Assembly (NCBI RefSeq): GCF_001269885.1
Contig: NZ_LHVH01000005.1
Coordinates: 1-64,000, forward strand
Origin: Pseudomonas kilonensis
GTDB lineage: Bacteria > Pseudomonadota > Gammaproteobacteria > Pseudomonadales > Pseudomonadaceae
DNA: 64,000 nt
Direction: 5' to 3'
Part shown: piece after piece, positions 15,458 to 23,968 of the stretch
Numbering within the stretch: the first letter of the stretch is position 1
Layout of the letters: each line of letters opens with the position of its first letter
Made by a program: the position numbers and the translations under genes
Notes under the pieces: model-generated
Seen by the model: only the letters and a program-made list of their open reading frames with translations
Told to the model about the DNA's origin: nothing
The model's database searches: none

Positions 15458-17893
15458 ATGAGCAAGCCCCGGATGTACCTGCTGGCCGGCAACGGCAGCG
15501 CCGCCGATTGGTGGGACGACGCGTTGCCGCATTTTCAACACCACGACGTGGTGCCGCTGGAGCTGCCTGGCTTTGGCAGCAACCCTCAGGCTCCCTGCGA
15601 AGACCTGGCGGCCTACGCCCAGGCATTGCTGGCGGCAACGGACAAGGGCAGCGCGATCATGGCGGTCGGGGTCAACGCCTTGCTGGTGCTGCACGCCTTG
15701 CAACGTCAGCCGGGGCACTTTTGCCGCAGTGTGTTGCTGGCGCCGGTGGGTGCGTTTTTGTGGCAACGACGGCTGCCGGCGTTGATGTCGCCGCTGCCGA
15801 TTCGCAAGACCATTCACTGGCTGCTGGCGAACAAACCGACGCTGTTTGCCCACAAGTTTTCCAGCCAGGCCTGGACGCCCGCGCAGTACCAGCGCATGGG
15901 CGCCGGCTATGCTCGCTGCCGCGCCTTTGTGCCGCACTGGGACTTGGTGCGTGCCGACACTGCCTTGCCATTGCTGGAGTGGATCACCGACCCGGTCGAA
16001 CTGGTGTGGGGCGATCAGGACAAGGTACTGGGCGTCGCGCAGGCGGCGGCCTGGTCGGCCATTCTTGCCCGTGCCGATTTGACCATCAGCGTGAAGCCCG
16101 GCTGGGGTCACTACCCGTGGATCGACTCACCCGCTGAGTTCGCGGCGTGGCTGGAGTCCGGCGAGCGTGGCTTCGTCGCGCATACCAAGGGCGGCCGCTT
16201 GCGTCTGGCGGCGTTGGCTGGGCAGCCGGTGCCTGCCGCGCTGTCGCTCAACGATTGCGCTGACCCGCGCTTGCCAAACTTTCTGAAGAGCCAGCCGGAC
16301 GCTATCTGGGCCGTGCGTTCCTCCAGTTACGGGGAGGATCAGGCCGATGCGGCCAATGCCGGCTTGAGCACCACATTCCTACGCGAGCCGACGCACAACG
16401 TGCCGGCGCGCATTGCCGAGTTGAGTGGGGCAGGTGTCGAGGAAGTGGTGGTGCAGCGCTTCATCACACCACGGCTGTCCGGGATAGCCTTTGTGCGTCA
16501 CCTGTCAGTCGAACTGGAATGGGTCGAAGGTCACTTGGAGTCCTTGGCCGACGGTCACGTGAGCCCCGAGCGCGCGATCATTTCCCGCCTCGGCGCGTCG
16601 TGGAACAGCGACACCTTCAAGCCCGCCCATGGCCTGACTGCAGACCTGCTGTGGCGTTTCCTGCAAGGCGTGCTGCGGGTCTTCCACTACGTACCCGGCG
16701 ACGTTGAATGGGCCTGGGACGGTACGCAACTCTGGCTGCTGCAATACCGACCGATCAGCGATTACGGCTGGCGCCGCCACCTGACCGCCGCCAACATCGC
16801 CGAGATCCTGCCGCCGCAACCCAGCGTGTTGGTGGAGTACGCTCAGCGCCGGGCGGCGGCGAGCATTCCGGCGATCATGGCGCGTTGGGATTCGCGGGTG
16901 CTGCAGGACAACGAGCCTTTCACGGCGGTGTTCGGCGGCGCTTCGTATATCAACAATGATTTGTTTCTCGCCCGGCTGGTCGACTGGGGCATCAGCGCCA
17001 GCAGCTACGCCGGCGAGGTCGGCGGCGCGACTCCGCACCTGCCTTGGCGGCCGCTGCGCCTGCTGCGTTCGCTGCCGTTGTTCCTGGGCATGCAACGCAT
17101 CGCCCGCGGGCATTTGCTGACGCTGGAAAACGGCTTGCGACGTTTTGATCGAGAGCTGCACGAACTGACCGCACAAGGCGCAGACGGCCAGCAACTGGCC
17201 GACTGGTTTACCCGTTTCTACGTATTCGTGGTGCAAGGCAACCTGTGCATCGCCAGTGCCTTGGCCAGCAGTGGCGGCGACTGGCTGGGCCGGCCACCAA
17301 CCGCCTATGACAACCTTGAACACAGCCCTCATCGCCTGCCGTGGGAGACCGATCCGGCCACGCCCCGCCCGGCGCCGACTGCGCTGCCATTGCAGGTCTT
17401 TCCCCAATGGCCGTTGGCGATTCGCCTGGCTCACGGGGCCTGCCTGCCGGGGTTGCGCGGTTACTACTTGCAGGTGCGCGAATGGTATCGCGACAACCTG
17501 ATGCGGATCTTCTTCCGCCTGCATCACGCCATGCCGGCGGAGGACCGGGCGCATTGGTTCGCGCCGCACCCGGACATCCGCACCCGCGATGGCAGCTTCT
17601 GGCAGGACGGTCGTGAAGGCACCGAGCAGGCGAGTGGGTTCTTGATCTACCCAGGGCAGGCTCAAGGTATTTTGGGCGAGGACATCCTGCTGGAAGACAC
17701 CCTGGACCCTGGCCGCCATGCCCACTATCAAAGCGCCCGGGCTGTGATCGCGCGGATGGGCGGCCGCTTGTCCCACGGCTCGACGCTGCTGCGTGAATTG
17801 CGCAAACCTTCGGCGGTATTGCCTCAGGTGGATGTGGGGTGGTTGGGGCGTGAGGTGGTGTATTGCGATGGGGTGTTGAGGTTGGTGGAGTAG
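15458..17893 (+). CDS. Alpha/beta-hydrolase plus PEP-synthase-like phosphotransferase fusion
   Basis: This 811-residue fusion has ATG 15458 after GAGGAG. Residues 1-~230 look like an alpha/beta-hydrolase (YLLAGNGSAADWWDD, PVELVWGDQDKV, GWGHYPWIDSP), but the nucleophile elbow reads VGVNAL instead of GxSxG, so hydrolase activity is doubtful. Residues ~245-435 match the PPDK/PEP-synthase ATP-grasp domain: VRSSSYGEDQADAANAG (V286), VVVQRFITPRLSGIAFV, and GDVEWAWDGTQLWLLQYRPI. Residues ~435-735 are unrecognised, helical, and may bind the acceptor. Residues ~740-811 are the swivelling phosphohistidine domain with GGRLSHGSTLLRELRKPSAV (H773). The ATP-grasp/middle/His layout recalls rifampicin phosphotransferase. 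It completes the three-gene unit; the acceptor is unknown. Confidence 0.8.
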   Translation: MSKPRMYLLAGNGSAADWWDDALPHFQHHDVVPLELPGFGSNPQAPCEDLAAYAQALLAATDKGSAIMAVGVNALLVLHALQRQPGHFCRSVLLAPVGAFLWQRRLPALMSPLPIRKTIHWLLANKPTLFAHKFSSQAWTPAQYQRMGAGYARCRAFVPHWDLVRADTALPLLEWITDPVELVWGDQDKVLGVAQAAAWSAILARADLTISVKPGWGHYPWIDSPAEFAAWLESGERGFVAHTKGGRLRLAALAGQPVPAALSLNDCADPRLPNFLKSQPDAIWAVRSSSYGEDQADAANAGLSTTFLREPTHNVPARIAELSGAGVEEVVVQRFITPRLSGIAFVRHLSVELEWVEGHLESLADGHVSPERAIISRLGASWNSDTFKPAHGLTADLLWRFLQGVLRVFHYVPGDVEWAWDGTQLWLLQYRPISDYGWRRHLTAANIAEILPPQPSVLVEYAQRRAAASIPAIMARWDSRVLQDNEPFTAVFGGASYINNDLFLARLVDWGISASSYAGEVGGATPHLPWRPLRLLRSLPLFLGMQRIARGHLLTLENGLRRFDRELHELTAQGADGQQLADWFTRFYVFVVQGNLCIASALASSGGDWLGRPPTAYDNLEHSPHRLPWETDPATPRPAPTALPLQVFPQWPLAIRLAHGACLPGLRGYYLQVREWYRDNLMRIFFRLHHAMPAEDRAHWFAPHPDIRTRDGSFWQDGREGTEQASGFLIYPGQAQGILGEDILLEDTLDPGRHAHYQSARAVIARMGGRLSHGSTLLRELRKPSAVLPQVDVGWLGREVVYCDGVLRLVE

Positions 17894-17920
17894 GCAGCGC
17901 GATGTCTGCCAACCACATAA

Positions 17921-18056
17921 CCTGTGGCGAGGGGATTTATCCCCGTTGGGCTGCGCAGCAGGCCTAAATGGTTAAAGACCAACAGCCTGATACACCGAGA
18001 TGACTGTTTTCAGGGCCGCTTCGCGCCCCAGCGGGGATAAATCCCCTCGCCACAGG
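17921..18056. repeat. Long inverted repeat of the TGTGGCGAGGGGATTTA family
   Basis: The arms CCTGTGGCGAGGGGATTTAT and its complement close a ~136-nt palindrome containing TTGGGCTGCGCAGC and GGGCCGCTTCGCGCCCC sub-hairpins. It separates the fusion gene from the next operon; the rest of the gap up to 18154 holds only the AGGGAG ribosome site. Confidence 0.85.
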
Positions 18057-18154
18057 GTGTGTATGACCACCATATTTCTCACCTCACACCGCTACTCCCT
18101 TGACGCCCCCCACCGCTGTCGTAGACTCCGCCCATCCGTCAGGGAGTAACGGTC

Positions 18155-18931
18155 ATGCGACGTTTGAGCAGTTGGGTTGTGGGATTGGCCTTCATAACGT
18201 GCGGGGTCCAGGCGCAAACGTCGGCTTCCGACGATCCGTTGCTTGAGAGCAATGCTTCGGCCAGTGCGTCTGGCAACGAGGCGCGAGGGGTGCTTCGGGC
18301 GCGGGATCAGGCGGTGCTGGCCAGCGAGTTGGCCGGGCGTATCGTCGAGTTGCCGTTCAGTGAGGGCGAGTCGTTCAAGAAGGGCGACACCCTGGCGCGT
18401 TTCGATTGCTCGGCCTATCAGGCCCAGCTCAATGCGGCCCAGGCGGCCAGCCGTGGGGCCGGTGAAGAACTGGCGCATAACCGGCAATTGGCAGCATTGA
18501 AATCCGTCGGGCGTTTCGAGGTGTCGCGGGCCGAGGCCCGGCTCAGCGAGGCCCAGGCGCAGTCCCAGGTGTATCAGGTCCAGGTCAAGCGCTGCAGCGT
18601 GATCGCACCCTTCGACGGGCAAGTGGTGGCGCGCAAGGTCCAGCGTTATGAAAGCGTCGCAGCCGGCGCGCCGTTGCTGGATGTGGTCGACAACCGCACC
18701 CTGGAGATTCACCTGCTGGTGCCTTCACGCTGGATGGACAGGCTCAAGCCCGGCCAGCCCTTTACCTTTGTTCCCGATGAAACTGGCAAGCCGTTGCAAG
18801 CGACGGTCAAGCGCCTGGGTGCGCGCATCGACGAGGGCAGCCAGACCCTGCTGCTGGTGGCGAACGTGCCGGATGCCAGCGGCCTGCTGTCGGGCATGAG
18901 CGGCACGGCGCGTTTCGCGGAGCCCAAGTGA
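18155..18931 (+). CDS. Periplasmic adaptor (HlyD/RND-type membrane fusion protein)
   Basis: This 258-residue adaptor opens the large surface-protein locus. The ATG follows AGGGAG with 8-nt spacing, and a signal peptide (MRRLSSWVVGLAFITCGVQA) is present without a lipobox at the cut. The core has the biotinyl/lipoyl half-motif GRIVELPFSEGESFKKGDTL, a short coiled-coil hairpin (about 85-145), the returning half RCSVIAPFDGQVVARKVQRY, and a beta-barrel. It is short for the family. It overlaps the next gene by 4 bp (GTGA), so it is probably made with the two other HlyD-like proteins downstream. No inner-membrane ABC or RND pump is encoded beside it. Confidence 0.85.
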   Translation: MRRLSSWVVGLAFITCGVQAQTSASDDPLLESNASASASGNEARGVLRARDQAVLASELAGRIVELPFSEGESFKKGDTLARFDCSAYQAQLNAAQAASRGAGEELAHNRQLAALKSVGRFEVSRAEARLSEAQAQSQVYQVQVKRCSVIAPFDGQVVARKVQRYESVAAGAPLLDVVDNRTLEIHLLVPSRWMDRLKPGQPFTFVPDETGKPLQATVKRLGARIDEGSQTLLLVANVPDASGLLSGMSGTARFAEPK

Positions 18932-20247
18932 ACGCGCCGATATCGGGCGGCGCCGAGCAGGTGTTTGCCCGCTTCCTCGACCTTGAACGCCAGACCCGGG
19001 CCGCACGAACGCCAGCGCAGTTGAGCTACAGCCTAGTCAACGACGGCCAGGCCTTGTTCGGGTTTCGCCACGCCGCGTTGTTGATCGCCGGCAAGGTCCA
19101 GGCCGTGACTGGCGTCAGTACCGTGGAGCCGAATGCGCCGTTCGTGGCGTTTGTCGAGCAGGCGGTGGCGCAGTTGTTCAAGCAGGGGGTGCTGAAGCAG
19201 GCCCGGGTGATTGCCGCCGATGGGGTGAGCGAGTCCATCCGGGCAGACTGGCGAAGCCTGTCGGCCGGGCAAGTGTTCTGGTTGCCGTTGATCGATCATC
19301 AGGGCCAGGTGTTCGGCGGTTTGTGGCTGGCCCGCGATCTGCCCTGGACCCCACCCGAACAAGTGCTGCTGTCGCAACTGGGCGACACCTACAGCCATGC
19401 GTGGCTGGCGTTGCAACCGCGCAAGCCGTGGCGCCTGCGCTGGACGCGCAAGCGCCAGGTCGCCCTGGTGGCGGTGTTGCTGCTGGGCTTGTTGATCCCT
19501 GTGCGCCAGTCGGTGTTGGCCCCGGCCGAAGTGGTGCCGCTGGGCGGGCAGGTGGTGGCGGCGCCGTTGGATGGCGTCATCGCCGAGTTCCTGGTCAAGC
19601 CCAACCAGGCCGTCAAGAACGGCGACCTGCTGCTGCGTTTCGAAAGCACCAGCCTCAAGGCCCAGGCCGATGTGGCCGAGCGTGCGCTGGGCGTGGCCGA
19701 GGCGGAACTCAAGGCCAACTCCCAGCGCTCGTTTGCCGACGCGGAATCGAGTTCGAAGATTGATTTGCTGGCCGCCCGCGTCGAACAGAAACGCGCCGAG
19801 CGCAACTACGCGCTTGAACTGCTCAAGCGCAGCGAAGTACGCGCCGAGCGGGACGGCATTGCAGTGTTTGCCGACGCCGAGCGCTGGCTCGGCAAGCCCG
19901 TGCAAACCGGCGAGCGACTGATGGAAATCGCCGATCCGAACCAGGCCGAGTTGCGTATTGAGTTGGCGGTGGGCGACGCGATTGCCCTGGAGCCCGGTGC
20001 GCAAGTGGCGTTGTTTCTCGACAGCGACCCGTTGCAGCGGCACCTGGCCTGGCTCGAACGTTCGGCCTATGAAGCGCAGCCGACCGCCGCCGGGCAACTG
20101 GCGTATCGGTTGGATGCGCGTTTCGAGGCTCAAGCGCCGCGTATCGGCCTGCGAGGTACGGCGAAGGTCTTCGGCGACCGCGCGCCGCTGGCGTTGTACC
20201 TGCTGCGTCGGCCACTGGCCGGCTTGCGCCAGAGCGTAGGCCTGTAG
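18928..20247 (+). CDS. GAF-like domain plus transmembrane HlyD adaptor fusion
   Basis: This 439-residue protein starts at GTG 18928, overlapping the preceding stop. Residues ~10-165 resemble a GAF sensor domain (LSYSLVNDGQALFGFRHAAL, then QVFWLPLIDHQGQVFGGLWL). After a basic stretch comes one transmembrane helix at about 178-192 (VALVAVLLLGLLIPV). The periplasmic part is HlyD-like: VVAAPLDGVIAEFLVKPNQ, a coiled coil at about 245-295 (KAQADVAERALGVAEAELKA), RAERDGIAVFADAERWLGKP, and a barrel. A cytosolic GAF domain would allow the adaptor to respond to a small molecule or protein; this is inference. It stops 1 bp before the next start. Confidence 0.8.
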   Translation: MNAPISGGAEQVFARFLDLERQTRAARTPAQLSYSLVNDGQALFGFRHAALLIAGKVQAVTGVSTVEPNAPFVAFVEQAVAQLFKQGVLKQARVIAADGVSESIRADWRSLSAGQVFWLPLIDHQGQVFGGLWLARDLPWTPPEQVLLSQLGDTYSHAWLALQPRKPWRLRWTRKRQVALVAVLLLGLLIPVRQSVLAPAEVVPLGGQVVAAPLDGVIAEFLVKPNQAVKNGDLLLRFESTSLKAQADVAERALGVAEAELKANSQRSFADAESSSKIDLLAARVEQKRAERNYALELLKRSEVRAERDGIAVFADAERWLGKPVQTGERLMEIADPNQAELRIELAVGDAIALEPGAQVALFLDSDPLQRHLAWLERSAYEAQPTAAGQLAYRLDARFEAQAPRIGLRGTAKVFGDRAPLALYLLRRPLAGLRQSVGL

Positions 20248-20248
20248 C

Positions 20249-22345
20249 ATGGACCTGCCGAGCCTGCGGCCGGACCTGCAACTGTCCCCGGCGGCGCCGG
20301 ACCCGGACGGTTCGCCGCAGTGGACCTTGGCCGATCCGGTGCGCGGGCGCTATTTCAAGCTGGGCGCGGCGGCGATGCGCATGTTGCGCCACTGGTCCCT
20401 GGGCGATCCGGAACAGGTGTTGCAGGCGGCGAACCGCGAGCCGGGCCTGCCGCTCAATGGCGAATCGCTGGAGCAGTTGCTGGGCTTCTTGCGCGGCCAT
20501 GATCTGATCAGCGCGATGGACCCGCAACAGCGCGACAGCTATCTCTCCAAGACCGCCGCACAGCGCCAGAGCCTGTGGCAGATCCTGCTGCATCAATACC
20601 TGTTTTTTCGCATTCCGCTGTGGCGCCCGGACGCCTTTCTCAACCGGGCCTGGCCCTGGTTGGCGCAGTTCGGTCCCGGGATCCTGCGCTATGGCCTGCC
20701 GCTGACCCTGGGCGTCGGCATCTTCCTGGTTTCGCGGGACTGGCAGCGCTTCATCGCGACGTTTCCGCACCTGTTCAGCCTGGGCGGTGCGCTGGCGTTC
20801 GGGACGGCATTGCTCTTCGCCAAGCTGTGCCACGAATTCGGCCATGCGTTCATGGCCAAGCGCGCCGGTTGTCGGGTGCAAAGCATGGGCGTGGCGTTCA
20901 TGGTGCTGTTGCCGATGTTCTACACCGACGTCAGCGACGCCTGGCGGATCAATGATCGCCGCGCGCGGTTGCTGATCGGTGCCGGTGGGGTCCTGGCCGA
21001 GCTGTTGCTGGCGTGCATCGCGTTGCTGGCCTGGTCGCTGCTGCCCGACGGGCCGGCGCGCACCGCGGCGTTCATGCTGGCCAGCGCCACCTGGATCACC
21101 ACGTTGATCATCAACCTGAACCCCTTCATGCGCTTCGATGGATATTTCCTGCTCAGTGATTTCTGGGCGGTGGATAACCTTCAGGGGCGTGCGTTCGCCC
21201 TGTGCCGCTGGCGCCTGCGCGAAGCCTTGTTCGGTTACGGCGCGGCGGCGCCGGAACCCTGGTCGCCGAAGATGCGCCGGCGTTTGCTGGTGTGGGGTTA
21301 TGGCTCCTGGCTGTGGCGGGCATTGTTGTTTTTCGGGATTGCCCTGGCGGTCTATCACCTGTTCTTCAAGGTGCTGGGCATTTTTCTGATGATGGTGGAA
21401 TTGGCGTGGTTCATTTTTATGCCCATCGTGAATGAATGGCGGCAATGGTGGAGTCGCCGTGAGCAGGCTCACGGTGGGCGGATGCTGCTGAGCGGCCTGG
21501 TTTTGTTGGCGTTGCTGCTGGTGTTGCTGTTGCCCTGGCGCAGCGCGGTGGAAGTGCCGGCCATGCTCGAGGCCGGGCGCGCCAGTGCCTTGCACGCGCC
21601 GGTGGCGGCGCGGGTCAAGCAAGTGAATGTGCGCGACGGCCAGACCGTGGCCCAGGGCGATGTGTTGATTGAGTTGGAGTCGCCGGATATGGCGTCACGC
21701 CTGACGATCGTGCGTCGGGAAATCCAGATCCAGCAGTTGCAGATGCGTCGTCAGGCCGGGCGCAGCGAAACCGCCGCCGATGCCGGCATCATCGAACAAC
21801 AACTGGCCGAAGCGGTGGCCGAGTACCGCGGCCTGGTCGCCCAGCGTGAACGCCTGTTGCTGCGTGCGCCCCATGCCGGCCAGGTACGCGACTTGTTGCC
21901 GCAACTGTCGGTAGGCCGCTGGTTGTCACCGACGCAGGCGCTGGCGCGGGTGGTGCAGACCGATTCGCGGCTGCGCGGGTACTTGACCGAAGCTGAGCTT
22001 TGGCGGGTCGAGCCGGGGGCCACGGGACGGTTCATTGCTGACGATCCGATGCACACCTCGATTGCCGTGCAGTTGAATGAAATCGACACCAACGGCGTGG
22101 CCTGGGTCGAACAGCAAGCGTTGACGTCCGACCATCACGGGCCGATTGCGGTGCGCCGCGACTCGCAGCAACGGGCCGAGCCGGTGCAGGCGCAATACGG
22201 CGTGCGCCTGAGTGCGGTCGACGAGGCGTCGGCGCCGGTGCAACCGCTGCGCGGCGTGGCGGTGTTGCAGGGCAAGGGCGAGTCGGTGTTGGGAGCGGCC
22301 TGGCGTCGGTTGGCGGCGTTGGGTGTCAGGGAAAGCGGGTTCTAA
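20249..22345 (+). CDS. PqqD-like/M50 site-2 protease/HlyD adaptor fusion
   Basis: This 698-residue multidomain membrane protein seems central to the locus. Residues ~24-88 (WTLADPVRGRYFKLGAAAMR, then MLRHWSLGD) resemble PqqD-type peptide-recognition domains. Residues ~140-430 form an intramembrane M50 metalloprotease with HEFGH at 195-199 (zinc ligands and E196) and NPFMRFDGY at 291-299 (D297 as third ligand). A final helix (about 415-430, LVLLALLLVLLLPW) leads to a periplasmic HlyD-like part: ALHAPVAARVKQVNVRDGQT, a coiled coil, RAPHAGQVRDLLPQLSVGRW, and a barrel. Such proteins are usually annotated only as site-2 protease or HlyD. The architecture suggests recognition, possible processing and export of a protein. 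The cognate substrate is unproven; the DUF4347 protein downstream is the obvious candidate. Confidence 0.82.
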   Translation: MDLPSLRPDLQLSPAAPDPDGSPQWTLADPVRGRYFKLGAAAMRMLRHWSLGDPEQVLQAANREPGLPLNGESLEQLLGFLRGHDLISAMDPQQRDSYLSKTAAQRQSLWQILLHQYLFFRIPLWRPDAFLNRAWPWLAQFGPGILRYGLPLTLGVGIFLVSRDWQRFIATFPHLFSLGGALAFGTALLFAKLCHEFGHAFMAKRAGCRVQSMGVAFMVLLPMFYTDVSDAWRINDRRARLLIGAGGVLAELLLACIALLAWSLLPDGPARTAAFMLASATWITTLIINLNPFMRFDGYFLLSDFWAVDNLQGRAFALCRWRLREALFGYGAAAPEPWSPKMRRRLLVWGYGSWLWRALLFFGIALAVYHLFFKVLGIFLMMVELAWFIFMPIVNEWRQWWSRREQAHGGRMLLSGLVLLALLLVLLLPWRSAVEVPAMLEAGRASALHAPVAARVKQVNVRDGQTVAQGDVLIELESPDMASRLTIVRREIQIQQLQMRRQAGRSETAADAGIIEQQLAEAVAEYRGLVAQRERLLLRAPHAGQVRDLLPQLSVGRWLSPTQALARVVQTDSRLRGYLTEAELWRVEPGATGRFIADDPMHTSIAVQLNEIDTNGVAWVEQQALTSDHHGPIAVRRDSQQRAEPVQAQYGVRLSAVDEASAPVQPLRGVAVLQGKGESVLGAAWRRLAALGVRESGF

Positions 22346-22354
22346 GGAGCAAGC

Positions 22355-22846
22355 ATGGATTCAGTGGCGGCAGAGGGATTGGTGGTGCGTCCATCGCGGG
22401 TCAGCGATGGGCCGTTCTTGCAGAGCCTGTACCAGGCGGCCCGACCGGACTTGCAATGGATCGATGGCGAGCCTGAGCAGGTGCAACAGGTGATTGCCCA
22501 GCAGTTCCAGGTGCAGGAGCAAGGGTTGGGCGAGAACTTCCCCAACGCCATGCATTACGTCGTGGAAAAACTCGGCACCGCGATCGGCGCCTTGAGCACG
22601 GATTTCGGCCCCAATGAGATCCGCGTGCTGTACCTGGCCTTCATCCCCCAGGCGCGTGGGCAAGGTTATGGCCGGACGGTGCTGCAAGGGGTGCAGAAAG
22701 CTGCACAACAGATCCGTTGCCCGGTGGCGACCGTGGTCTGGGCCAGCAACCCCCACGCCCGTCGGCACTACCTGGCCCTGGGCTTCGAAGTACAAGAGCG
22801 CAACCCGGCGGCGGAGCGGTTGGTCTGGTATCCGAAAGGCGACTGA
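22355..22846 (+). CDS. GNAT-family N-acetyltransferase
   Basis: This 163-residue acetyl-CoA-dependent acyltransferase starts at ATG 22355, after AAGGAG and 9 bp past the preceding stop, so it lies in the same operon. The fold elements are visible: an N-terminal beta-alpha pair (LVVRPSRVSDGPFLQSLYQA), the strand IRVLYLAFIPQARGQGYGRT with the acetyl-CoA loop RGQGYG, and the C-terminal NPHARRHYLALGFEVQER. The acceptor is unknown. Placement directly after the export-like genes hints at modification of a component of this system, though stray GNAT genes are common. Confidence 0.85.
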   Translation: MDSVAAEGLVVRPSRVSDGPFLQSLYQAARPDLQWIDGEPEQVQQVIAQQFQVQEQGLGENFPNAMHYVVEKLGTAIGALSTDFGPNEIRVLYLAFIPQARGQGYGRTVLQGVQKAAQQIRCPVATVVWASNPHARRHYLALGFEVQERNPAAERLVWYPKGD

Positions 22847-22871
22847 GCAAGTCTTGCAGGCACTATAAATT

Positions 22872-22990
22872 CCTGTGGGAGCGGGCTGTGTGGGAGCAAG
22901 GCTTGCCCGCGATGAAAACGCCGCGGTCTCTTGAGGACCGCAGCGCCTGGATCGCGAGCAAGCTTTGCTCCCACACAGCCCGCTCCGACA
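22872..22990. repeat. Nested REPIN-type inverted repeat
   Basis: An inner inverted pair (TGTGGGAGCAAGGCTTGCCC and its variant complement) sits inside an outer pair (CCTGTGGGAGCGGGCTGTG and CACAGCCCGCTCCGACA). It looks like one REPIN inserted into another. It lies between convergent genes. Confidence 0.8.
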
Positions 22991-23022
22991 ATAGGTTTGT
23001 TTTGAACCCAGGTTTTGTGTGA

Positions 23023-23334
23023 TCAGTTAAACGCGATGTAGAAATACCCCAGCGCCGGATCCCGTCCCATGGGCGGTATCCGCGACACGAACACCCCTTC
23101 TATCTTGCCCAGTTCCGGCACCTCCAACCCGCAGAGGCCGTCCACGAACGCCGTGCTTTCCAGGCTGTTGAATTCCACGCTGAACGGCATGCGCTCGGTG
23201 TTCGGCATCTTGGCCCGAGGTGTTTCTTCGAGGGTTTCGAAGCGCACCGGCAGGCAACTGCCGTCGGGCAGGGTCAGGCGGCCGGTCTGGCCCAGCAGCG
23301 GTTGGAAATGACGGCTATGAACCTGTTGCAGCAT
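23023..23334 (-). CDS. Small DUF6916-like protein paired with the tail-collar protein
   Basis: This 103-residue protein resembles DUF6916-type proteins often found beside collar-domain (microcystin-dependent) proteins. It has no signal peptide or membrane helix and is probably all-beta: MLQQVHSRHFQPLLGQTGRL, then PFSVEFNSLES and IEGVFVSRIPPMGRDPALGY. The ATG at 23334 follows GGAG. It lies 46 bp downstream of the collar gene on the same strand, so the two are likely co-transcribed. The role is unknown; a folding or assembly partner of the collar protein is inferred from recurring adjacency. Confidence 0.7.
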   Translation of the reverse strand: MLQQVHSRHFQPLLGQTGRLTLPDGSCLPVRFETLEETPRAKMPNTERMPFSVEFNSLESTAFVDGLCGLEVPELGKIEGVFVSRIPPMGRDPALGYFYIAFN

Positions 23335-23380
23335 GTCGACACTCCAAAAGGCCGGAGGACCGCAGCCCTCCGGCAGCTCA

Positions 23381-23968
23381 TCAGTTGCGGGATGGGAAGT
23401 AGCCTTGAAGGGCGATGCTGAAGTTGATGGCCAGGAACGGGTTCATGACCGCCATGGGCATGCTGTTGCCCGTGGCGGAAACCGAGCCGCTGACCGCGGT
23501 GGTCACGCCTTGCAGCGGCACTGGCGAAGCGCCTATCTGGTCGGAATAGATCGCTGCCGAGCCCGGCCCGGTGCCTGAGGTGCCGATGAACGAGTTGGTG
23601 GCCGTTGGCGTATTCACCGGGTTGCTGGCCGGGTTGGCCAACTGCAGGGTGGTCGAGGCGGTGATGCCGGTGAGGGTGTGGGTGTGGTTGGGTAGGTTGT
23701 TGAGCGTGGCGCTGACGTTTTCGGTGCCGGAGACTTCACCGATGACGCGCGGGGTCAGGCCCAGGCCATTGCCTTGGCCCAAGGGCAGGCGACCTTGCAG
23801 GTTGGGCAGCATGAAGGTGGTCTGGCCGTTGCCTCCGTACGTCACGCCGATCAGGGCGAACAAGGTCTGGTATTGAGAAAGGGAAAGCGTCTGACCGTTG
23901 CACAGGGCCCAATCCCTGGGTGCAAAGTTAAAGGCGAATGACTGGATAGTGCCGATGAATACTTCCAT
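23381..23968 (-). CDS. Phage-tail collar domain protein (MdpB-like)
   Basis: This 195-residue protein is of the microcystin-dependent/tail-collar family. The start MEVFIGTIQSFAFNFAPRDW with LCNGQTLSLSQYQTLFALIG and YGGNGQTTFMLPNLQGRLPL is the diagnostic collar sequence (PF07484). A Ser/Thr/Asn-rich middle (about 95-150) resembles fibre tips, followed by MNPFLAINFSIALQGYFPSR at the C-terminus. No other phage structural genes are near, so this is a bacterial stand-alone member rather than prophage. It is encoded opposite to the export genes and divergent from a sulfotransferase. It has no signal peptide; how or whether it leaves the cell is unknown. Confidence 0.88.
   Translation of the reverse strand: MEVFIGTIQSFAFNFAPRDWALCNGQTLSLSQYQTLFALIGVTYGGNGQTTFMLPNLQGRLPLGQGNGLGLTPRVIGEVSGTENVSATLNNLPNHTHTLTGITASTTLQLANPASNPVNTPTATNSFIGTSGTGPGSAAIYSDQIGASPVPLQGVTTAVSGSVSATGNSMPMAVMNPFLAINFSIALQGYFPSRN

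Noticed and set aside
23381-23968. Prophage remnant
   Set aside because: A collar-domain protein is the only phage-like gene; no capsid, terminase, integrase or lysis genes are nearby.
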